Shown: positions 47,980-55,773 of the stretch, piece by piece
Layout of the letters: each line of letters opens with the position of its first letter
Position numbering within the stretch: position 1 is the first letter of the stretch
NCBI RefSeq assembly: GCF_003664595.1
Contig: NZ_QXPZ01000015.1
Coordinates: 1-64,000 of the forward strand
Source of the DNA: Atopobacter sp. AH10
GTDB taxonomy: Bacteria > Bacillota > Bacilli > Lactobacillales > Aerococcaceae
Direction: 5' to 3'
DNA length: 64,000 bases
Program-made: the position numbers and the translations under genes
The notes under the pieces: generated by a model
Told to the model about the DNA's origin: nothing
Seen by the model: the letters and a program-made list of their open reading frames with translations, nothing else
Databases searched by the model: none

Positions 47980-48831
47980 TCAGTCTCTAGTCGATAAATC
48001 CTTTAATATGAGATCTACCGCTTCTTGCCAAGTTTCTATTTTAAAGCCCAAAGCTTTTGTCTTGCTCAAATCTAAAATCGAATAAGCTGGTCGTTTAGCT
48101 GGCCTTTTATAAGCTTCACTTGTCACTGGTACAACTTCAATTGCTTGATCTTTTAAGATATAAGATGCCAATTCATACCAAGAACAAGAGCCTTCATTCG
48201 CTAAATGATAGGTGCCATAGTCTGCGCCACTTTCTTGTAAATAAATCAAAAAGCGTCCCAAAGTTTTCGTCCAAGTTGGTCGTCCTCTTTGATCATCTAC
48301 AACCGTCAATTGCTGGTTGGTCTTAGCTAATCGACACATGGTTTTCAAGAAATTGTGCCCATAAACGCCAATAACCCAAGATGTCCTCACAATATAATAG
48401 GCCTGACAAATTTCTCGGATCCGTCTTTCTGCTTCAGCCTTTGCTAGGCCATAAGCATTAATCGGCTCTTCTTTTTCATCTACTGCTAAAGGACTGTCAT
48501 CCTTAGCATTAAAAATATAGTCGGTACTTAAAAAGATTAGAGTAGCTCCATATTTACTGGCAGCTCGGGCGACATTTTCCGTCCCCTCCACATTGACTTG
48601 CCAATTGAGTTTTTTCCCTTTGCCTTCTGCTTCATCCACTGCGGTATAGGCTGCACAGAGGTAGACGACTTTTGGTTTTAGATGGTAAAAGATAGCTTGT
48701 ACGGCTTTTGAATCGGTGATATCCAAGTCTTTTCGAGTCGTTTCATAAAAATCCATTCCCTTTTCTTTCAGCAAAGCTACCAGTTCTTGCCCTAATTGGC
48801 CATCTGCACCAATCACTAAAGTTTGGCTCAT
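47980..48831 (-). CDS. rmlD: dTDP-4-dehydrorhamnose reductase
   Basis: A 283-residue Rossmann-fold reductase completing dTDP-L-rhamnose. It shows the NADPH motif GADGQLGQELV, CAAYTAVDEAEGK, the catalytic STDYIFNA and YGLAKAEAERRI, and DQRGRPTW. Overlaps the rmlB stop by 4 bases. Confidence 0.96.
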   Translation of the reverse strand: MSQTLVIGADGQLGQELVALLKEKGMDFYETTRKDLDITDSKAVQAIFYHLKPKVVYLCAAYTAVDEAEGKGKKLNWQVNVEGTENVARAASKYGATLIFLSTDYIFNAKDDSPLAVDEKEEPINAYGLAKAEAERRIREICQAYYIVRTSWVIGVYGHNFLKTMCRLAKTNQQLTVVDDQRGRPTWTKTLGRFLIYLQESGADYGTYHLANEGSCSWYELASYILKDQAIEVVPVTSEAYKRPAKRPAYSILDLSKTKALGFKIETWQEAVDLILKDLSTRD

Positions 48832-49829
48832 GACTTATCCTCCAGTCGTTTTAGCTTAGCTCTTTTTTGCAGAGGTCGCCACCAGTCTTCATTTTCTAGA
48901 TACCAATTGATCGTTTCTTTGATCCCTGTGTCAAAAGTATAGAGAGGTTTAAAGCCTAATTCTTCAACAAGTTTAGTAGGGTCAATCGCATAGCGGAAAT
49001 CGTGACCTAAACGATCTTTAACATAGGTGATCTTGTCTTTACTATAGTTCATTTGCTTCACAATCGTTTCAACAATTTGATTATTGCTCCGCTCATTGTG
49101 ACCCCCAACATTATAAATTTCGCCTACCCGCCCTTTCCTTAAAACAAGGTCAATAGCTCGGCAGTGGTCTAACACATGCAACCAATCTCGGACATTTTTC
49201 CCTGTCCCATAAACAGGCAATTCTAAACCATCCATCACCTGCCCTATCATGAGAGGAATCAATTTTTCAGGGAATTGGTAAGGTCCATAATTATTGGAAC
49301 AACGGGTAATATTCACCGGAAGGCCAAAGGTTCGGTGGTAAGCCATGACCAGTAAATCTGCACTAGCCTTACTAGCGGAATAAGGACTGTTTGGCGCTAG
49401 AGCCGTCTTTTCTGTAAAGTAACCCTCTTCTTTTAAGCTCCCATAAACTTCATCTGTAGAGACTTGTAAATACCGTTTAACTCCATACTTTTTCGAAGCA
49501 TTTAAGAGCGTCGTCGTCCCCAAGACATTGGTTTCTACAAAAATTTCTGGATTCAGGATAGAGCGGTCAACATGAGATTCTGCCGCAAAATTCACCACTA
49601 TATCAAATTGGTATTGCTTAAATAATTCATCTACCAAGTCGCTATCTGCAATAGAACCCTTCACAAAATGATAGTTTTTCTGATCAGCAATATCCTTTAA
49701 ATTAGCCTCATTACCTGCATAGGTTAAGGCATCTAAATTCACTATTTCTTCTTCAGGGTGTTCCGCTAAATAATAGTGGACAAAGTTACTTCCAATGAAG
49801 CCCGCTCCCCCCGTGATTAATACGGTCAT
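48828..49829 (-). CDS. rmlB: dTDP-glucose 4,6-dehydratase
   Basis: A 333-residue SDR enzyme with GGAGFIGSNFVHYY, the catalytic TDEVYGSL with YSASKASADLL, TRCSNNYGPYQFPEKLIP and HVLDHCRAIDL. It converts dTDP-glucose to the 4-keto-6-deoxy intermediate. Coupled with rmlD; upstream rmlC follows the usual order. Confidence 0.97.
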   Translation of the reverse strand: MTVLITGGAGFIGSNFVHYYLAEHPEEEIVNLDALTYAGNEANLKDIADQKNYHFVKGSIADSDLVDELFKQYQFDIVVNFAAESHVDRSILNPEIFVETNVLGTTTLLNASKKYGVKRYLQVSTDEVYGSLKEEGYFTEKTALAPNSPYSASKASADLLVMAYHRTFGLPVNITRCSNNYGPYQFPEKLIPLMIGQVMDGLELPVYGTGKNVRDWLHVLDHCRAIDLVLRKGRVGEIYNVGGHNERSNNQIVETIVKQMNYSKDKITYVKDRLGHDFRYAIDPTKLVEELGFKPLYTFDTGIKETINWYLENEDWWRPLQKRAKLKRLEDKS

Positions 49830-49863
49830 CTCTTATTTCCTCCTCGCCCAAGCCTTTCCTGAC

Positions 49864-50418
49864 TTAATCAAAATAATGTTTCTTTGGATCGAAAGGCTCG
49901 TGCTGTTTATCTTTTTCAGATAAAATCACTCGATCCATATCTACCGGCCAGTCAATCCCTAACTCTTGGCTATCAAAAGCAATGCCGCTATCGGCTTCTG
50001 GATGATAAAAAGCATCTACTTTGTACTGAACATCCACATCATCTACCAAAGTGACAAAACCATGCGCAAATCCTTTTGGCACTAAAAGTTGGCGATGGTT
50101 GCTTTCACTTAAAATAACCCCTTGCCATTGCCCAAAAGTCTTCGAACTAGCTCGCAAATCCACGATAACATCGTAAATTGCCCCTTTCGTCACTCGCAAG
50201 AGTTTCGTTTGGGCATAGTCTCCCTTTTGAAAATGTAGGCCCCGTAAAACTCCCGCTTGACAAGAACGGCTATGATTATCTTGTACAAAATCAAATGACA
50301 AGCCTAGCTCCTCAAAACTTTTGCGGTTATAGGATTCCGTAAAAAATCCACGGTTATCCCCATATACAGGCATTTCAATGATATAGGCATCCGCTAAATT
50401 TAAAGCTTTTATTCTCAA
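49864..50418 (-). CDS. rmlC: dTDP-4-dehydrorhamnose 3,5-epimerase
   Basis: A 184-residue cupin-fold epimerase: YGDNRGFFTESYN, DNHSRSCQAGVLRGLHFQ, VDLRASSKTFGQW and VPKGFAHGFVTL, with the family's His/Asp/Lys active-site positions in RGLHFQ and GFAHGF. Heads the rmlC-B-D train. Confidence 0.96.
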   Translation of the reverse strand: MRIKALNLADAYIIEMPVYGDNRGFFTESYNRKSFEELGLSFDFVQDNHSRSCQAGVLRGLHFQKGDYAQTKLLRVTKGAIYDVIVDLRASSKTFGQWQGVILSESNHRQLLVPKGFAHGFVTLVDDVDVQYKVDAFYHPEADSGIAFDSQELGIDWPVDMDRVILSEKDKQHEPFDPKKHYFD

Positions 50419-50451
50419 TCGTTCTCTTCCCTTCTGCTACTTGTCTTTCCT

Positions 50452-50490
50452 AACGAAAGGGAGATGTCCTACGACATTCTCCCTTTAAAG
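50452..50490 (-). terminator. Hairpin after the first LCP gene
   Basis: Minus strand AAAGGGAGAATGTC and GACATCTCCCTTT form a 13-pair stem around GTAG with a weak T-tail (CGTTAGG). It separates the LCP genes from rmlC. Confidence 0.6.
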
Positions 50491-50513
50491 CTCACTTGTC
50501 TTCTATCCATTCA

Positions 50514-51632
50514 CTAATAGATCCGTATCAAGTTTCCATTGTCATCGCTTTGATAACCCATAGGAGGAAGTTCCTCCGCTTCATTTGTTTCAGGTTTATC
50601 ATAATATTCGCTCATACTAGGCGCATAGACCGTGTTCATGTCCTCTAAGCTCAGTTCCTTTAAGCCTAAATTTCTCCTCAAGGCATTACTAATATCCAAT
50701 AGAGAAGGTTTAGAGATATAGAGACAGTCTAATTCATCTACTGTCATCGAGTGAACTACCATATGCAAACGGCGTGGATTCTTTACTGCCGTCATATAGC
50801 GGGCTTCTAAATCAACTAGTTCTGATAAACTCAGATCCGTTCGAACATTCTTTTTCAAGGTCTTTAAAATCTGACGATAGTTTTTCAACACGTCTATATT
50901 TTTTGCTTTTTTCAAGATAGCCTGAACAACAATCTGTTGCCTTTCTTGTCGGCCAATATCTCCCTTTGGATCTTCATGACGCATTCTCGCAAAAGCCAAG
51001 GCATGCATCCCATCCATATGGACTTTTTTCCCTTTTTCAAAAGGCATATCATCGAATTCAAAGGTCAAAGGACTTACAATATCCACTCCTCCAACCGCAT
51101 CAACAATTTGCTTCAAGCCATCCATATTCACCGCCACAAAATAATCAATCGGCACTCCCAATAAATGTTGAACCGAATTGACAGTCATCTCCGCTTGGCC
51201 ATAAGCATAGGAGTGATTCAATTTTTCATAACTTCCATGGCCTACAATTTTGGTATAGATATCTCTAGGGATACTCACGATCTCTGATTTGCCTTTTTGC
51301 GGGTTAATCGTCATCACCATCATGGTATCACTGCGAGCCGGTTCTTCCTTGGAACGAACATCCCCATAACCATTATCCAAGCCCATTAAAAGAATAGAGA
51401 CTGGCTGACCTTGGGATAAATTGACAGATCCTTGCCGGTAATCATTTTTATTGATTCGTTGGTAGATCGCACTATAAGCAGAACCGACATCCCCATAGAG
51501 ACGAATCCCCAAAATACAAATGATCCCTATCAAAGACAAGAAAATCAAACGCCAAGTTCTTCTTTTCTTTCGACGTTCCTTTTGACGATACTTTTCTGTT
51601 CGTCCTATCGTTTCTTGGTCTTTCTTTCTCAT
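50514..51632 (-). CDS. LytR-CpsA-Psr family wall-polymer ligase, copy 1
   Basis: A 372-residue bitopic membrane enzyme: a basic N-terminus (KEKKRRKKRRTWRLIF-like), one transmembrane helix (~27-47), then the LCP domain with ILLMGLDN, ARSDTMMVMTINP, VSIPRDIYTKI, GVDIVSPLTF and FARMRHEDPKGDIGRQERQ, whose conserved Arg/Asp bind pyrophosphate-lipid. LCP enzymes transfer undecaprenyl-linked polymers to peptidoglycan, so it probably ligates one of the two adjacent polysaccharides. Short acidic C-terminal tail. Confidence 0.93.
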   Translation of the reverse strand: MRKKDQETIGRTEKYRQKERRKKRRTWRLIFLSLIGIICILGIRLYGDVGSAYSAIYQRINKNDYRQGSVNLSQGQPVSILLMGLDNGYGDVRSKEEPARSDTMMVMTINPQKGKSEIVSIPRDIYTKIVGHGSYEKLNHSYAYGQAEMTVNSVQHLLGVPIDYFVAVNMDGLKQIVDAVGGVDIVSPLTFEFDDMPFEKGKKVHMDGMHALAFARMRHEDPKGDIGRQERQQIVVQAILKKAKNIDVLKNYRQILKTLKKNVRTDLSLSELVDLEARYMTAVKNPRRLHMVVHSMTVDELDCLYISKPSLLDISNALRRNLGLKELSLEDMNTVYAPSMSEYYDKPETNEAEELPPMGYQSDDNGNLIRIY

Positions 51633-51687
51633 CCCTTCAGCTCACCTCTATTATCACTTTTTCTTTTCATACACAGACTTCATCAGT

Positions 51688-53058
51688 CTATTCCCCAGCA
51701 TTTCCTCCATCTGGTGAAGAAGCTTCTGAAGGCTCACTTCCTCTCCCGCTATCAGCTGGAGCACTCCCTTCGTTTGGCTTATCCCCTTCAGTAGGACTTT
51801 CGCCTTCAGGAGGCATTTGCCCTTGATTGGATGAGCTAGATTGATTGGATGAGTTACCTTGATTGGACGGACTCGTTTTAGGAGGAGTCGCCTGCTGATA
51901 ACTAGCTCTAGGCACTTCTGGCGCAACAGATTGAGCATCATTTTGATTTTGTTGGTAAACGTCAACCTTAGCCCCTACATTGCTCTTATCCACTTCGATT
52001 TTATTTAAATCCGCTAGGGTAATTTCTTCCATATACAATTCACGACGAATGCGGTTAGAGAATTTCAATAATTCCTTTGGTTCAATATAGCAATAGAAGA
52101 TGTCATTTAACCACATTTCTCTACCTTCTATGCTCCAAGTTCTAAATTTCTTCACGGCAGCTTGATAGTTCTTCTGAATATTCAAGAGATCAGCAACAGA
52201 TAAGTTGGTTCGGAAATTCTTTCCTAACACGTCCAAAAACTTGCTAATCCTAGTTACTGAACTTACATGCTTTAATTTTTTTACTAAGGCTTCAATCACC
52301 AAACGTTGCCGTTCTTGACGGCCAAAATCCCCTCTAGGATCTTCTTTTCTCATCCGAGTGAAGGCTAAAGCTTCCCATCCCTCTAAATGTTGTCGTTTGT
52401 TCTTTTTGAATTTTGCGCCATCATATTCGAAGGTCAATGGACTCACGACATCTACTCCACCAGCCGCATTAACCACATCTTTCAAGCCTTGCATATTGAC
52501 TTCTAGATAATAATCAATTGGCACGTTCAACATTTTTTGAACGGTCTCAACAGACATTTTAGCTCCACCAAAAGCATAGGCATGATTGATCTTATCTTGA
52601 GTGCCATAGCCAACAATTTCTGTATAGCTATCTCGTGGAATAGATAAGAGAGAGGTTCGCCCTTGTTTAGGATTCACAGTGGCTAAAATCATCGTATCGC
52701 TCCGACCACCATCGGACAAGCGCCCTTGTACCCCATTATCCACCCCTAAAATCAAGACGGTAAAGGGTTGGGATTTTTTGACATTCAAGGCTTGGCTTCT
52801 AATTTGCGTTATATCAATCTGTTGCTGGGTCTTTTTAATGCTATTGTAGGCCTTAAAGCCTAAAGAAAAGAGCAGAACCATTAACATAGAAAGAGCAAGT
52901 ACAAGCCACCCCATCCACTTTTTCCCTTTCCGTCTCTTTAGTTTACGTGTAATGGGCTCACCATAACGGCTATCCGTATGCTTTTCTTTACTTTTTCGAC
53001 TCTTCCCATGTGTTGTAGACCGACTTGGCAGATGGCCTTTTGGGTAGCGTTCGCTCAT
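51688..53058 (-). CDS. LytR-CpsA-Psr family wall-polymer ligase, copy 2, with Ser/Gly/Pro-rich tail
   Basis: A 456-residue LCP enzyme: N-terminal basic segment, transmembrane helix (~52-70), LCP domain (VLILGVDN, GRSDTMILATVNP, SIPRDSYTEI, GVDVVSPLTFEYD, FTRMRKEDPRGDFGRQERQ). A long, low-complexity C-terminal tail (~385-456) consists of Asn/Ser/Gly/Glu/Pro repeats (SNQGNSSNQSSSSNQG-like) and is probably disordered at the cell surface. Paralogous to copy 1 and 55 bases away; two copies fit two polymers, but this is inference. Confidence 0.92.
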   Translation of the reverse strand: MSERYPKGHLPSRSTTHGKSRKSKEKHTDSRYGEPITRKLKRRKGKKWMGWLVLALSMLMVLLFSLGFKAYNSIKKTQQQIDITQIRSQALNVKKSQPFTVLILGVDNGVQGRLSDGGRSDTMILATVNPKQGRTSLLSIPRDSYTEIVGYGTQDKINHAYAFGGAKMSVETVQKMLNVPIDYYLEVNMQGLKDVVNAAGGVDVVSPLTFEYDGAKFKKNKRQHLEGWEALAFTRMRKEDPRGDFGRQERQRLVIEALVKKLKHVSSVTRISKFLDVLGKNFRTNLSVADLLNIQKNYQAAVKKFRTWSIEGREMWLNDIFYCYIEPKELLKFSNRIRRELYMEEITLADLNKIEVDKSNVGAKVDVYQQNQNDAQSVAPEVPRASYQQATPPKTSPSNQGNSSNQSSSSNQGQMPPEGESPTEGDKPNEGSAPADSGRGSEPSEASSPDGGNAGE

Positions 53059-53228
53059 TTATTTTCTCCTCACCTTCTTGAATATCAAACTTCATTATCT
53101 CATATTTACCTTGCTATCCTAGTCATTTTTAAAAGTCTTAACTACATCTTAATGTTCAACTGACATTCCTTTTCTACTTTAACTCGTTTCTTTACTTATT
53201 TTTCATTCTCTTTGTACTCTTTGTCAAC

Positions 53229-53990
53229 TTAATCTTGTGTAAATTGATCAATTTCTACTAAAATTTGTCCAAAATTGCTCAAAGGTAATAAATGAGTCTC
53301 CCTTTCTTCTAACATTTTCCAAGAAGCCTGATAATTCCTCTCGGGGCATAAACCAGTTTTCGTAAAAAAGGCTAGCGCTTCGTTAAAATTCTCCAGTTTT
53401 AAAGAAGTAAAAGCACCATCTACAGAAGCTTTCCCTTCTTCCCAATACGACTTTTCTCCATCTTCTTCTGACCTTTCCTGCAGACTTTCCCTTTCTACTA
53501 AGTCCAAGACATGGGGCAAATTTCTAGAAAAATAGTAGAGATGGTAGGGTAGCCCTTCAAAAAGATATGGCGTCTGAATTAACTCCTTGATCACCTTTCT
53601 TTTCTGTTGACTTAAGCGTTGAAAATTCTTTAAGTCTTCTGGTCGATCAAAGTAGATGTATTCCTCTTGGTAAACGATCCTTTGCCTCATCTTTTGGCAG
53701 ATAGACGGGTTCACTAGAAGCAATTGCTCCGGATGGTAGATAGATTCAATAGATGTCAGTTGAACTACCCCGCAAAGATCGTCCATTCTTAGGTGGTGGT
53801 TGGCCATATACTCTTTTACAAAATGTTCCATCGTCCTTTTCGCTCGATCGACTGTTGATCGTCTGGATAAGAGATCTGATCGCATCAAGGCAAATCGCAT
53901 CAAGAACTGACCATTTTTCTCTCGTAATAAGGGATAGAGAAGATCTTCCTCATCCGCATCTTGAACAATAAATAATAATATCTGTTTCAT
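53229..53990 (-). CDS. Uncharacterised partner of an AAA_21-like ATPase
   Basis: A 253-residue protein I do not recognise. The N-terminal (ILLFIVQDADEEDLLYPLLR) and the later segment (GLPYHLYYFSRNLPHVLDLVE) recall the layout of small TOPRIM-like or RloB-like partners of AAA ATPases, but the conserved acidic residues are not clearly present, so I do not assign that fold. There is no signal peptide or membrane helix. It begins within the stop codon of the ATPase gene (4-base overlap), so the two proteins are made together and probably act in one complex. The neighbouring genes (LCP, ileS) give no functional hint. Confidence 0.7.
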   Translation of the reverse strand: MKQILLFIVQDADEEDLLYPLLREKNGQFLMRFALMRSDLLSRRSTVDRAKRTMEHFVKEYMANHHLRMDDLCGVVQLTSIESIYHPEQLLLVNPSICQKMRQRIVYQEEYIYFDRPEDLKNFQRLSQQKRKVIKELIQTPYLFEGLPYHLYYFSRNLPHVLDLVERESLQERSEEDGEKSYWEEGKASVDGAFTSLKLENFNEALAFFTKTGLCPERNYQASWKMLEERETHLLPLSNFGQILVEIDQFTQD

Positions 53991-55048
53991 CCTCTCGCAC
54001 GCTCGAACCCTTTTTTGATGTCGTAAACTTCACTTCTCGAATGATACACACCATCCGAATCGCTTAAAGCCACTAAACGCAAATAATAATCCCGCAAATT
54101 CAATTCATCATAAGGTAAAGTTAGCTGCTTAAGACGATCACTCGCTTGATGAGTGGAAATATAGACTTGTTCAGGCGATAGAATTTCCATCCCTCTTAAA
54201 CTAGGTGAAGAAAAGAGCAACTGCCCCTTCCCCTTTTTGTCAATAACTTCTAACAATTGACCGAAAATAAGTTCATCCAACTGATCATCTAAATGATCCA
54301 CAATGGCAACAGTCCCTTCTTGGTTATAGACTGCTATCAAAGTGGTTAATTTCATGATTAAATGCCTAATCCCTTCTGACTCTCGATCAAACAAGCGAGA
54401 TAAGCCCGGACGATTCACCAGAAGTTGGTAGCCTTTTGTCGAGCGGACAATTTCAATACTGGCATTTTCCGCCAAACTGCTTAAAACGTGATTCATCTGA
54501 GTTTCGAACCGTCTCAATAGGGGCCAGTCAGCTTTTTGCGCTAAAATTACCGCCCCATCCATCTTAAAGACTCGAATATTCGTCGGTGAATTAATGGCAT
54601 AACGATAATCTTCTGCCCTTGTTGTTTCAATATAGAGCCCATCCTCGCCCGTATAATAAAGAACAAGGACTTGATGGACGAAAGCATCCAAAACTTCGCT
54701 ATCTGTTATCCCTTTCGGATGGATGACTTGGTGTTTCACACGAATTTCATGAAATGACCCATAAGTCAGCACTAAACGCAAGGTCCAAGGGATTGACCTG
54801 AGCAAGCCTCGAATGAGAATTTCTCCAGATTCTTCTCCCTCCTTAAGGGCTTGAAAGAAATCATCTAAAGCAAAGCCTTTTAAATGCGCTAAAGTTAATC
54901 GAATAGCGGATAAGAAGGTGGATTTCCCCGTCCCATTTGGCCCCATTATCCCCACAATAGATCGTTCTAGCGGAAAATCCAAGCGAGCGTGACCAACTGC
55001 CCCTAGTCCATTCACTTCAATTCGGGTTAACCTGAAACTTTTCTCCAT
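53987..55048 (-). CDS. AAA_21/RloA-like ATPase of a two-gene system
   Basis: A 353-residue SMC-like/ABC-type ATPase: FRLTRIEVNGLGAVGHARLDF at the N-terminus, Walker A GPNGTGKS at 36-43, a signature-like SEGIRHL at 224-230, and a Walker B-like IVDHLDDQLDE at ~249-259, where the usual Glu after Asp is His, followed by QLLFSSPSL replacing the typical QxxFTTH. The length is near 350, as in AAA_21 proteins paired with nucleases in PARIS/OLD-like immunity. No nuclease domain is fused. The unusual Walker B residue may lower hydrolysis. Function unknown; defence is a hypothesis only. Confidence 0.75.
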   Translation of the reverse strand: MEKSFRLTRIEVNGLGAVGHARLDFPLERSIVGIMGPNGTGKSTFLSAIRLTLAHLKGFALDDFFQALKEGEESGEILIRGLLRSIPWTLRLVLTYGSFHEIRVKHQVIHPKGITDSEVLDAFVHQVLVLYYTGEDGLYIETTRAEDYRYAINSPTNIRVFKMDGAVILAQKADWPLLRRFETQMNHVLSSLAENASIEIVRSTKGYQLLVNRPGLSRLFDRESEGIRHLIMKLTTLIAVYNQEGTVAIVDHLDDQLDELIFGQLLEVIDKKGKGQLLFSSPSLRGMEILSPEQVYISTHQASDRLKQLTLPYDELNLRDYYLRLVALSDSDGVYHSRSEVYDIKKGFERARG

Positions 55049-55354
55049 CTTCTCACCTCCACTCTAGCGGCAATTAACTTTATGCCACTCGTCAACTTTT
55101 TCGGCTTCGAATCGTACGCTTGCACTCGTTCTTTTCATTAATATATTTCTTCAAACATGAACAGTCCTTATTTTACCATACGGGGGATAAAAATCAGTAA
55201 ATTTTTCAGTCTAGTTCATAGCTTCTATGCCTTTTGCCGTTCAACTACCTTGTTCAATTGATCCGTTCGATCCCCCTGAAATATATCCCCCAGCCGATCC
55301 ACTTAATCGATCGAAGGATAGTTGAAGTCATCTACATCTTAGCGATTGGGGGAA

Positions 55355-55500
55355 TTAGCTGTGAGCGGTCTAGTAAGCGGTCTATAGTGAGCTACAGTGT
55401 AAACCGTCGATAGAGAGCCACATTGTAAAGTGGTTAATAGTGAGCTACATCGTAAGAGATGTCGATAGCCACGTAGACTGCTTGTTATTTCGTGTGATGG
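55355..55500. repeat. Degenerate tandem repeat in the ileS-ATPase gap, ~26-base period
   Basis: GTGAGCTACAGTGTAA (~55388), GAGCCACATTGTAA (~55415) and GTGAGCTACATCGTAA (~55441) recur about every 26-27 bases, with degenerate flanks such as agcggtct at 55364 and 55377. The rest of the 725-base gap (55049-55773) holds a terminator and possible coding remnants described separately. Confidence 0.7.
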
Positions 55501-55542
55501 ATTGCTTCTAGACAGCAACTAGAGTTTTTAGAACTGCCCCTA

Positions 55543-55585
55543 TAAAAAGACACCAAGAAGTTTCCCTCCTGATGTCTTTTTTAGC
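55543..55585 (-). terminator. Terminator downstream of ileS
   Basis: Minus strand AAAAAGACATCA and GGTGTCTTTTT pair around GGAGGGAAACTTCTT, bordered by A and T tracts on both sides; likely bidirectional. Confidence 0.75.
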
Positions 55586-55599
55586 TATCTATATTCTTT

Positions 55600-55773
55600 A
55601 GCCTAAGAAGTAAAAATTACTTAGCTTTTAATCTTTCTAAAGCTTCTTTCAACTTCAAACTAAGGCAAAATAGTTCCATTACTTCTTCTCAATTGTTTAG
55701 ATCCCCATTATTCACAAGGATCCGTCAACACATCAGCTAGTTGAGATGGAGTGCCTTTAGGATCCAATCCCAA
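55600..55773 (-). other. Possible coding remnants between ileS and its terminator
   Basis: Directly past the ileS stop, in the same frame, a stop-free stretch reads LGLDPKGTPSQLADVLTDPCE before a second stop; its end (VLTDPCE-stop) weakly resembles the ileS end (ALTNPEA-stop). Nearer the terminator a tiny frame reads MELFCLSLKLKEALERLKAK-stop. Neither is a recognisable gene. They may be duplicated or decayed gene ends. Confidence 0.35.

Noticed and set aside
53229-53990. Assigning the ATPase partner as a TOPRIM/RloB nuclease
   Set aside because: Only overall layout is suggestive; the conserved Glu and DxD residues are not evident, so the call would be unsupported.
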